Below the pieces are notes generated by a model. That model was not told where the DNA came from. It made no database searches and saw nothing but the letters and a program-made list of their open reading frames with translations. A stretch of DNA of 64,000 nt from contig JAUIFJ010000004.1 in NCBI GenBank assembly GCA_030429345.1, positions 118,916 to 182,915 of the forward strand. The letters are read 5' to 3'. The position numbers were made by a program, and so were the translations under genes. Every line of letters starts with the position of its first letter. The stretch's first letter is position 1. The DNA is from a bacterium. Lineage in GTDB: Bacteria > CAIWAD01. This document shows, in pieces, positions 18,185-25,550 of this stretch.

Positions 18185-19740
18185 AACACGGACTCTTCCT
18201 CATGCTGACCTGGCTGCTATGTCATACATCTCCCGCCGGAGCCCGGGAGCTGCACTGGCTGGGAGTGGCCGACCTGCAGCGGGCCTTTGCCGATGGCCGC
18301 CTGGGCTCCACGGAGCTGGTGGATCACCTGGCGGCGCGCGTCGACAGCCTGGATGGCCGGCTGGGCGCGCTCATCGAATGGAATCCCCAGGCCCGGGACC
18401 AGGCGCGCGCCCTGGACGAAGAACGCGCACGCGGCGTCGTACGCGGACCCCTGCACGGCGTGCCTGTGCTGCTGAAGGCCAACATCGACACGGGCGACCG
18501 CATGGCGACCAGCGCGGGCAGCCTGCTGCTGCGCGACCACAGGGCTGCAAAGGACGCGCCGCTGGTGCAGGGCCTGCGCCAGGCGGGAGCGGTGATCCTG
18601 GACAAGACCAACCTCAGTGAATGGGCCAATTTCCGTTCGACGGCCAGCAGCAGCGGCTGGAGCAGCCTGGGCGGCCAGTGCCGAAATCCCTGGGTGCTCG
18701 ACCGCAGTCCCTGCGGCAGCTCCAGCGGAAGCGCCGCGGCCGTGGCGGCAGGTTTCGCGCCCCTCGCGGTCGGAACGGAGACCGACGGCTCGATCGTTTG
18801 TCCCGCCAGCCATTGCGGCATCGTGGGGCTCAAGCCGACCCTCGGCTATGTGAGCCGTACGGGCATTATTCCCATTTCCCGCAGCCAGGACACGGCCGGC
18901 CCCATGGGGCGCAGCGTGATCGATGTGGCTTTGCTGCTGCAGGCCATGGCCGTGTACGACAAGGGCGATTCCGCCATGGAGAGCCGTCCACGGGAGCTGC
19001 CGGATCTGCTCAAGGCCCTGGAAAGGACGTCCCTGGAGGGGCTGCGGATCGGCCTGCACCTCGAGACGCTTGATCCCGTATCACAGCCCGGGCTTCGTCG
19101 TCTTGTGGAAGGCGCCGGACCCCTTCTCGAAGCCGCCGGAGCTTCTGTGACACGCGTCGAGGGAAGCCTGTCCCCGGAAGGCCTCGACGAGGCCGAATTC
19201 ACCGTCCTGCTGGGCGAGTTCCGCAGCGGCATCGAGGCCTATCTGGAGTCTCACGACTTCCCAGCCGGCCTGCGCAGTCTGGAGGACCTGGTCGAGGCCA
19301 ACCGTCGCGAAGCGGCGAGCGTGATGCCCTGGTTCGGCCAGGAGCTCTTCGAGCAGGCCCTGGAAGCCCCGGCACCGGACTCCCCGGAAGGACGCGAGGC
19401 CCTGCAGACCAGTCGCCGCCTGGCGTGGGAAGCGCTCGAGCAGCTGCTGGCCGAAGACCTCGACCTGTTGATCCTGCCGAGCAACTCTCCTTCCTGGAAG
19501 ATCGACTGGCTGCAGGGCGACCGTTTCGACGGCGGCGTGTTCACCTCCAGCCTGGCGGCGGTCGCCGGCTGGCCCAGCCTGACCCTGCCTATGGGGTTGG
19601 TTCACGGCCTGCCGGCGGGCATCAGCCTGGTGGCGCGGCCCTGGCGGGAGGACCTGTTGCTGCAGGTGGGGCGCGTGCTCGAGGAGAAACGCGGTCCCTT
19701 TCCGCACCCGGAGTTCCGGGCCAGCCTGGAGCAGCCGTGA
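18181..19740 (+). CDS. Amidase-signature family hydrolase, exported
   Basis: 519 aa with an N-terminal signal peptide (LFLMLTWLLCHTSPAGA). The amidase signature is intact: catalytic Lys in GVPVLLKANIDTGD, then the Gly/Ser-rich core SPCGSSSGSAAAVAAGFAPLAVGTETDGSIVCPAS holding the Ser-cisSer pair. Such enzymes hydrolyse amides to carboxylates and ammonia; peptide or nitrile-derived amides are possible substrates. Export suggests a periplasmic substrate. It overlaps its neighbours on both sides (ATGA before, GTGA after), within a Mo-transport operon. Confidence 0.9.
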   Translation: MKHGLFLMLTWLLCHTSPAGARELHWLGVADLQRAFADGRLGSTELVDHLAARVDSLDGRLGALIEWNPQARDQARALDEERARGVVRGPLHGVPVLLKANIDTGDRMATSAGSLLLRDHRAAKDAPLVQGLRQAGAVILDKTNLSEWANFRSTASSSGWSSLGGQCRNPWVLDRSPCGSSSGSAAAVAAGFAPLAVGTETDGSIVCPASHCGIVGLKPTLGYVSRTGIIPISRSQDTAGPMGRSVIDVALLLQAMAVYDKGDSAMESRPRELPDLLKALERTSLEGLRIGLHLETLDPVSQPGLRRLVEGAGPLLEAAGASVTRVEGSLSPEGLDEAEFTVLLGEFRSGIEAYLESHDFPAGLRSLEDLVEANRREAASVMPWFGQELFEQALEAPAPDSPEGREALQTSRRLAWEALEQLLAEDLDLLILPSNSPSWKIDWLQGDRFDGGVFTSSLAAVAGWPSLTLPMGLVHGLPAGISLVARPWREDLLLQVGRVLEEKRGPFPHPEFRASLEQP

Positions 19741-20480
19741 TCCACGCGCGCTGCTTGCTCTTCCATTGCCTGTGTCTCCTTGTGCTGCTGTCGCCCATGC
19801 GGGCCGGCGCCGGATCGGCGACGATCGCCGTGGCCGCCAGTTTCCGCGCGCCCCTGGCGGAACTGTGTTCGCTCTACGCGGCGCAGGGCGGCCAGGTATT
19901 CCAGTTGAGCAGCGGGTCCACCGGAAAGCTCTACGCCCAGATCCGCCAGGGCGCGCCCTATGCGCTCTTCTTCGCCGCGGACACGCTGCGGCCCTACCTG
20001 CTGGAAGAGGAGGGGTGGATCACGCCGGAGCAGCGTTTCCCCTATGCCCGCGGTGTGCTGGCTCTCTGGTCGCCCCGGGGAGTGCTGTCTTCGGAGCCGG
20101 CGCTACCACCCGGCGGACGGCTGGCCCTGGCGAATCCCGCGCTGGCGCCCTTCGGCCTGGCGGCGAGGAACTGGCTGGAAGAACGAGGCGAGTGGAGGCC
20201 GAACCTGGATCGCTTCGTCTACGGCGAGAACGTGGCCCAGGCCGCGCACTTCATCGCCAGCGGAGCCTGTCCGGCGGGCTTCGTCAGCCTCTCGCTGGTT
20301 CCCGTGTCCATGTGGAGCGACTCTTCGCGCTGCCGTGATCTTTCGCGCCAGGGAGCCGCGCCCGTGATGCAGCAGGCCGTCGACCTGGAGGTCTCCGAGC
20401 GCACCCGGGCCTTCCGGGACTGGCTGCGGGGCGAAGAGGCCGCGGCATGCATCACGAAGTGGGGCTTTGCCCTGCCATGA
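19737..20480 (+). CDS. modA: Molybdate ABC transporter substrate-binding protein ModA
   Basis: 247 aa starting at GTG 19737 within the amidase stop. A signal peptide (about residues 1-23) is followed by TIAVAASFRAPLAELCSLYAAQGGQVFQLSSGSTGKLYAQIRQGAPYALFFAADTL, the classic ModA opening with the oxyanion-binding Ser residues. FPYARGVLALWSP and LALANPALAPFGLAA are also family landmarks. It binds molybdate or tungstate in the periplasm and delivers it to ModB. modB begins within its stop codon. Confidence 0.93.
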   Translation: MIHARCLLFHCLCLLVLLSPMRAGAGSATIAVAASFRAPLAELCSLYAAQGGQVFQLSSGSTGKLYAQIRQGAPYALFFAADTLRPYLLEEEGWITPEQRFPYARGVLALWSPRGVLSSEPALPPGGRLALANPALAPFGLAARNWLEERGEWRPNLDRFVYGENVAQAAHFIASGACPAGFVSLSLVPVSMWSDSSRCRDLSRQGAAPVMQQAVDLEVSERTRAFRDWLRGEEAAACITKWGFALP

Positions 20481-21163
20481 CGGACCTGCTGACACCCGCC
20501 GACTGGGCCGCGCTCTGGATCACGCTGCGCCTGGCCCTGCTGACGACCCTGCTGCTGCTGGGCCTGGGTCTGCCCCTGGCCTGGTGGCTGGCCCGAGGCC
20601 GCGGGCCGCTGCGTGTCGGCGTCGAAGCGGTTGTTGCCCTTCCACTTGTCCTGCCGCCCACCGTGCTCGGTTTCTACCTGCTGCTGGCCCTGGGACCGCA
20701 GGGTTTCCCCGGAGCCTGGTGGGAAGCGCTGGGACTGCCGAGGCTCGTCTTCAGCTTTCCCGGCCTGGTCCTCGCGAGCCTGGTCTACAGCCTGCCATTT
20801 GTAGTGCAACCGCTGACGACGGCTTTCCGCGGCCTGGACGATGGCGTGCTCGATGCCGCCTCGGCGCTGGGCGCGGGGCCCCTGGACCGTTTCCGCAGCA
20901 TTGTCCTGCCGCAGAGCCGCGCCGGCATCCTGGCGGCGGCCGTGCTCGGTTTCGCGCATACGGTGGGCGAGTTCGGCGTGGTGCTGATGATCGGCGGCAA
21001 CATTCCCGGCGAGACACAAGTGCTCTCGATCGCGATCTACGACCAGGTGGAGAGCCTGGCCTACGGACGGGCCCATATGCTGTCCGGCCTGCTGCTGGCA
21101 GGCAGCCTGCTGCTCCTGCTGCTGGTCTACGGCAGCCGGGCGCGGAAGGAGGCGCGGCTGTGA
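20477..21163 (+). CDS. modB: Molybdate ABC transporter permease ModB
   Basis: 228 aa with five or six hydrophobic segments. It contains PLVLPPTVLGFYLL in the first third and the cytoplasmic EAA-type coupling loop at DAASALGAGPLDRFRSIVLPQSRAGILAAAVLGFAHTVGEFGVVLMIGGN, which closely follows ModB. ATG 20477 overlaps the modA stop (ATGA), and modC begins in its own stop (GTGA). Confidence 0.94.
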   Translation: MTDLLTPADWAALWITLRLALLTTLLLLGLGLPLAWWLARGRGPLRVGVEAVVALPLVLPPTVLGFYLLLALGPQGFPGAWWEALGLPRLVFSFPGLVLASLVYSLPFVVQPLTTAFRGLDDGVLDAASALGAGPLDRFRSIVLPQSRAGILAAAVLGFAHTVGEFGVVLMIGGNIPGETQVLSIAIYDQVESLAYGRAHMLSGLLLAGSLLLLLLVYGSRARKEARL

Positions 21164-22224
21164 GACTCCGCCTTTCCTGCCGCGTCACCTGGCCCGCCTT
21201 CGAGCTGGCCTGCGAGGCCGACTGGCCGCTGCAGGGCGTGACCGCCCTCTTCGGCGAATCGGGCAGCGGCAAGACGACCCTGCTGCGCGTGATCGCCGGC
21301 CTGCATCGGGATCCGCGCACCCGCCTTTCATTCGGGGAGGAGTGCTGGCAGGACGGGCGCCGTTTCCGGCCCGTAGACCAGCGCGGGCTGGGCTGGGTCT
21401 CGCAGCAGGGCGATCTCTTTCCGCACCTGAGCGTGAGAGGCAACCTGGACTTCGCCTTCCAGCGACGCCGCGGGCGGAAGGGGCCGGAAACGTACAGCGT
21501 GATCCACTCCCTGGGGCTGGAGGATCTGCTGGATCGCCTGCCCGCACAGCTCTCGGGCGGCCAGCGCCAGCGTGTCGCCCTGGGCCGCGCCCTGCTGGCC
21601 GCGCCGAAACTGCTGCTGCTCGACGAGCCCCTGGCCTCCCTGGATGCCGCCGGCAAGGCCGAACTGCTCCCCGCGCTGGAGCGCCTGCGCCTCGAGGCGG
21701 ACTGTCCCGTGCTCTATGTGAGCCATTCCCCGGACGAAGTGGCACGGCTGGCGGATCGCCTGGTGTTGCTGGAGCAGGGGCGTATACTCGGCGAGGGCGA
21801 AACCGTGCCCATGCTCTGCCGCCTCGACCTGCCCCTGGCCGAGCGCGAGGACGCCGAAGCCTTGCTGGAAGCCACCGTGACCGGCAGCCTCCCGGGCGAA
21901 GGACTCAGCGAACTGGCCTTGCCCGGCGGCACCTTGTGGGTCACTCAGACCGCTTTGACGCCGGGTTCGCATGTGCGCGTCCGCCTGCTGGCAAGGGACA
22001 TCAGCCTGGCGCTGCAGGAGCCGCGGGAGTGCAGCATCCTCAACCGCCTGCCGGCCGTGATCCGCGAGATCGGCGAGGCGAAACGCGGGCAGGTCACGCT
22101 CCGCCTGGACTGCGCCGGACAGCAGGTGCTGAGCCGCATCACGGAACGCAGCCGCAGGGAACTGGGGCTGGCTCCCGGCATGCGGGTCGTGGCTCTTGTG
22201 AAGGGCGTGGCAGTGCTGGCCTAG
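21160..22224 (+). CDS. modC: Molybdate ABC transporter ATP-binding protein ModC
   Basis: 354 aa from GTG 21160. The ABC ATPase has Walker A GESGSGKTT near residue 28, signature LSGGQRQRVALGRALL, Walker B LLLLDEPLASLD and H-loop VSHSPDEV. The C-terminal third (ECSILNRLPAVIREI... VTLRLDCAGQQVLSRIT) is a Mop/TOBE oxyanion-binding domain, which defines ModC among importer ATPases. It ends the MOSC-to-modC operon; no terminator is obvious after it. Confidence 0.94.
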   Translation: MRLRLSCRVTWPAFELACEADWPLQGVTALFGESGSGKTTLLRVIAGLHRDPRTRLSFGEECWQDGRRFRPVDQRGLGWVSQQGDLFPHLSVRGNLDFAFQRRRGRKGPETYSVIHSLGLEDLLDRLPAQLSGGQRQRVALGRALLAAPKLLLLDEPLASLDAAGKAELLPALERLRLEADCPVLYVSHSPDEVARLADRLVLLEQGRILGEGETVPMLCRLDLPLAEREDAEALLEATVTGSLPGEGLSELALPGGTLWVTQTALTPGSHVRVRLLARDISLALQEPRECSILNRLPAVIREIGEAKRGQVTLRLDCAGQQVLSRITERSRRELGLAPGMRVVALVKGVAVLA

Positions 22225-22298
22225 GAGTGATGTTTCGCGATGGGCATTCTCATTCAGCGGATCCTGTTCCGTGACTTGGCTCATTGGGTCTGCAGTGC

Positions 22299-22328
22299 TT
22301 GACAGCATGTCCCGTAAATGGCTATAAT
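22299..22328 (+). promoter_or_regulatory. Consensus sigma-70 promoter
   Basis: Perfect -35 TTGACA (22299-22304) and perfect -10 TATAAT (22323-22328) separated by 18 nt, about 75 bp before the beta-helix protein ATG. It is the only promoter in the window with both hexamers at consensus. Confidence 0.85.
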
Positions 22329-22403
22329 CAGTCGATTGCCCTCCCGAACGCCGGCACAGGATTCCCGCACCCTGGTCCCGCTATTCCGCAAGGAATTGAA
22401 CCC

Positions 22404-24935
22404 ATGAAGTCAATTTCTCAGCACTTTTCTGATCGACCGGTTGACAACTCCATGAGCTCTCTGGCGGGCACTGACTCATTTGCTCCTCTTGCATTACTGA
22501 GGACCTGGGCTTTCGTCTTGTGCCGAGCAGCACTTTGCCTCGGTCTGGCTTTGCCCGCGATGTGTGCTCGCCTTCATGTCCCTCAAGAGTACGCTGATCT
22601 GCAGGCGGCATTGGATAGTTGTGGTACAGGTGATACAGTGCTCGTTGCGCAAGGGACTTATTTCGGGAATTTCTTGATTCCCCCGCGTAGTATGTCACTC
22701 ATGTCCTACTACGAAATCAGTGGTGATAGCCTGGACTGGTTGAATTGTCGGTTGAATGGCATGAATGCGGGATGTACAATAAAGACTGTAGATGCGATTG
22801 AAGGTGGACTTACAGTTAGTGGATTCGTAGTCGAGAATGGCCTTGGATCTTTTAACAGTGCCCTGGATGCTGGCGGAATGACGATTTCAGATGGATCGAA
22901 CGCTACGATCCGCTATATCATGTTTCAAAATAACTTTCAGTTGCCAGGTGCCACACGGGCTCGTTCGCTTCATTGCAATGGGGCGGCTGAATTGCATTTG
23001 TCAGATATTTTTGTACGGAATGACTCGCTTAATATTGGGACGCGGCAGTTTATCGTCGGTGCATCTGGCGTACTCGATGCACGCAGGGTGCGCTTCTTAG
23101 GCGAGTTTGATAATGGGTTGTCAACGGTGTTTTATGGTAATCCTCTAAGTGCAGAAGAAATCCATGTGGCCGAGTATCAAAATGCATCCGAGTTCGAGGT
23201 TCGATTCTCTACTCACTCCGATATGAGCCTCAACCAGATAAAGATTACAGAGAACTCGGCCACGGAAGACTTCAGTATCGCAGTTACAGCTTACGGACAT
23301 AGGCCATCCATCCGAAACATGCTGATCGAGAACAACCAGGATCTTCGGGATTGCAGCCATCAGTCCAGTGCATCGCCGTTTTATTTTTCTGGTGATTCAC
23401 TATCCATCGACAGCCTCACCATCCGCAACAATTTCGGCTTCTGCCAGCGCCTGCTGCGCATGCGCAGCCACCATGCCACCGGCATCGTACGACACATGCT
23501 CTACGAGAACAACCACCTCGGCAGCGAGGAATGGCCCGGGCACGGCGATGGCCTGATCTATCGGGGGCAACAGACGAACATCACCGACGTGGGCTTCCAC
23601 AACTGCCGTTTCATCGGCAACGTGAGCCAACTGACCCACGATCCCGAAGCCCCCGAAGCGGCGGTCGGCATCTATGGTTCCCTGCTGAATGTGTGGCAAT
23701 TGATGGATACGGACAGCCTGATCATCGACGGCTGTGAGTTCATCGACAACTGGCTCATCGACCCGGACGACTACAGCATTCATGCCGCGATCGCGAATCC
23801 TGGCCGGGTGCTTTATGTGCGCCAATCCGGCGGTCTGGGCCTGCGCGTCAGCAATTGCCTCTTCGAAGGAAATCGCCAACCGAATCACTGTCCCGAATTG
23901 TCCTATGACGGCCTGAGTGATCTGGTTCACTTATGGGAGTCGAATGACGGCGAGACAGGGACCCTCTTCGAGAACCTCGTCTTCCGGGACAACGACGACG
24001 GCACACTGACAACCACCTGGAACAGCTTCGGCGTTATGCGAAACATCCGACTGTATGACAACCGGCGTCGAGGCCTTTCGGCCGCGGCGACTCACTGGAC
24101 GCTTGAGAATGTTCTGGTTACCGGGCAAGTAGCCCAGGATGTCGAGGTGCCGCCATCCAACAGTTGGCAGATGGCGCTTAGCATCAACGGCTATCAGGGG
24201 AGCGAGATTCGCAACTGCACTATCGTCGACTGTGATCTGCCGGTTCTGATTCGTCCGGCATTCGGCGACTATCCCCCGACACAGATCCGCAACCTGGTTG
24301 TTGCCGACTGCGAGTACACTCACCTGGAACACGGCGACCCCAACGGCTTCGTGCCCGCAGAATGGGAGCACAGCTACCTCCCCGAGCTTCCCCAAAACGC
24401 CGGCGCTGGCATCGTCGTGGACGACGCGCGCCCCTTCGAGTTGGAAATCGAGGGCGGCTTCATCCCCGCGCTGGGCAGCGCCCTGGTGGACGGGGGACAT
24501 CCGGGCCTGGAGTACAACGACATCGAGGATCCCGCCCTGCCCGGCGAGCCCCTCTGGCCGGCTCGCGGGGAGCTGCGCAACGACATGGGCTATACCGGCG
24601 GACCGGGTTATTTCCCGCTGGAGAACTGGACCGCCATCGAAGAGCAGGAACAGGAAGACTCTACGCTTCCCCGGAGCATCCGGCTCTTGCCTCCTCGGCC
24701 AAATCCCTTCAATCCGAGTACGAGCATGGACTTCCTGCTGCCCGGAATGGCGGATGTGGAACTTGCCGTCTACAACCTGAGGGGCCAGTTGGTTCGCACA
24801 CTGGTCGCCGGGCCATTGCCTGCCGGCATGCATACGGCGCGATTCCAGGGCGCGGACCTGGCCAGCGGTGTCTACATTGCCAGGCTGAAGAGCGGAGACG
24901 AGCTGCGGACGCGCAAGCTGATCCTGTTGAAATAG
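22404..24935 (+). CDS. Secreted right-handed beta-helix protein with C-terminal FlgD-like sorting domain
   Basis: 843 aa. After about 25 residues an internal export-like hydrophobic stretch (AFVLCRAALCLGLALPAMCA) precedes VPQEYADLQAALDSCGTGDTVLVAQGTY, the usual start of Pel/PbsP-like beta-helices. Repeated Asn/Asp-rich turns follow (for example IRNNFGFCQ, FIGNVSQL, LFEGNRQPN). The end is PRPNPFNPSTSMDFLLPG... VYNLRGQLVRTL... ASGVYIARL, a FlgD-like or type IX-style sorting domain common in FCB bacteria. ATG 22404 follows AAGGA. The 5' part (to about 23.4 kb) is visibly AT-richer than the rest. A surface or extracellular role is inferred; no catalytic site is recognised. Confidence 0.85.
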   Translation: MKSISQHFSDRPVDNSMSSLAGTDSFAPLALLRTWAFVLCRAALCLGLALPAMCARLHVPQEYADLQAALDSCGTGDTVLVAQGTYFGNFLIPPRSMSLMSYYEISGDSLDWLNCRLNGMNAGCTIKTVDAIEGGLTVSGFVVENGLGSFNSALDAGGMTISDGSNATIRYIMFQNNFQLPGATRARSLHCNGAAELHLSDIFVRNDSLNIGTRQFIVGASGVLDARRVRFLGEFDNGLSTVFYGNPLSAEEIHVAEYQNASEFEVRFSTHSDMSLNQIKITENSATEDFSIAVTAYGHRPSIRNMLIENNQDLRDCSHQSSASPFYFSGDSLSIDSLTIRNNFGFCQRLLRMRSHHATGIVRHMLYENNHLGSEEWPGHGDGLIYRGQQTNITDVGFHNCRFIGNVSQLTHDPEAPEAAVGIYGSLLNVWQLMDTDSLIIDGCEFIDNWLIDPDDYSIHAAIANPGRVLYVRQSGGLGLRVSNCLFEGNRQPNHCPELSYDGLSDLVHLWESNDGETGTLFENLVFRDNDDGTLTTTWNSFGVMRNIRLYDNRRRGLSAAATHWTLENVLVTGQVAQDVEVPPSNSWQMALSINGYQGSEIRNCTIVDCDLPVLIRPAFGDYPPTQIRNLVVADCEYTHLEHGDPNGFVPAEWEHSYLPELPQNAGAGIVVDDARPFELEIEGGFIPALGSALVDGGHPGLEYNDIEDPALPGEPLWPARGELRNDMGYTGGPGYFPLENWTAIEEQEQEDSTLPRSIRLLPPRPNPFNPSTSMDFLLPGMADVELAVYNLRGQLVRTLVAGPLPAGMHTARFQGADLASGVYIARLKSGDELRTRKLILLK

Positions 24936-25028
24936 CCTGCCGGTGGAAAAGACCTCCATCCTTGCGTCTCCTGTCGTAGCTTCCATGAACAAGCCGACTC
25001 TTGCACAACACCTCCAGGAGACCCACCC

Positions 25029-25454
25029 ATGGTCGAACTGAAGACGAAGAAGAACACCGCCAGTGTCAGCGCCTTCCTGAACGCCATCGAGGATCCGCAG
25101 CGGCGCAAGGACTGCAAGGCCGTGGCCAAATTCATGCGGGAGGCCACCGGCAGCCGCGGGGCCATGTGGGGGGACGCCATTGTCGGTTTCGGATCGTATC
25201 ACTACAAGTACGCCAGCGGCCGGGAAGGGGACTGGATGCTCTGCGGCTTTTCGCCGCGCAAGCAGAACCTGACACTCTACATTATGTCCGGGTTTTCCAT
25301 GTACGACAAGCTGCTGGCGAAGCTGGGCAAGCACAAGACCGGCAAGTCCTGCCTCTACATCAAGAAGCTGGAGGATGTAGACACGGAAGTGCTGCGCGAG
25401 CTGATCCGGCACTCCGTCGAGCACCTGAAGGCCGGGGGCACGGCGGCCTGTTGA
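25029..25454 (+). CDS. DUF1801 (YdhG-like) protein
   Basis: 141 aa cytosolic protein. It matches the DUF1801 pattern: early FLNAIEDPQRRKDCKAVAKFMREATG, then MWGDAIVGFGSYHYKYASGREGDWMLCGFSPRKQNLTLYIM and KLGKHKTGKSCLYIKKLEDVD. Function of the family is unknown; it resembles iron-binding frataxin-like folds in some members, which is only background here. CAGGAGACC lies before ATG 25029. Confidence 0.88.
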   Translation: MVELKTKKNTASVSAFLNAIEDPQRRKDCKAVAKFMREATGSRGAMWGDAIVGFGSYHYKYASGREGDWMLCGFSPRKQNLTLYIMSGFSMYDKLLAKLGKHKTGKSCLYIKKLEDVDTEVLRELIRHSVEHLKAGGTAAC

Positions 25455-25485
25455 AACACGGAACAGGCACTCCCTGGATCGAAGA

Positions 25486-25528
25486 AACAGCAAAGGCTTT
25501 GGCACACAATGCCAAAGCCCTTGCTGTT
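25486..25528. terminator. Bidirectional terminator between convergent genes
   Basis: Long near-perfect hairpin: an AACAGCAA outer arm and a GGCTTTGGCA inner arm pair with TGCCAAAGCC and TTGCTGTT around a CACAA loop, interrupted by one mismatch. It lies between the DUF1801 and M4 peptidase stops, and T-rich sequence flanks both ends. Confidence 0.85.
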
Positions 25529-25550
25529 TGCGGGATCTTCGCAGGATCCG

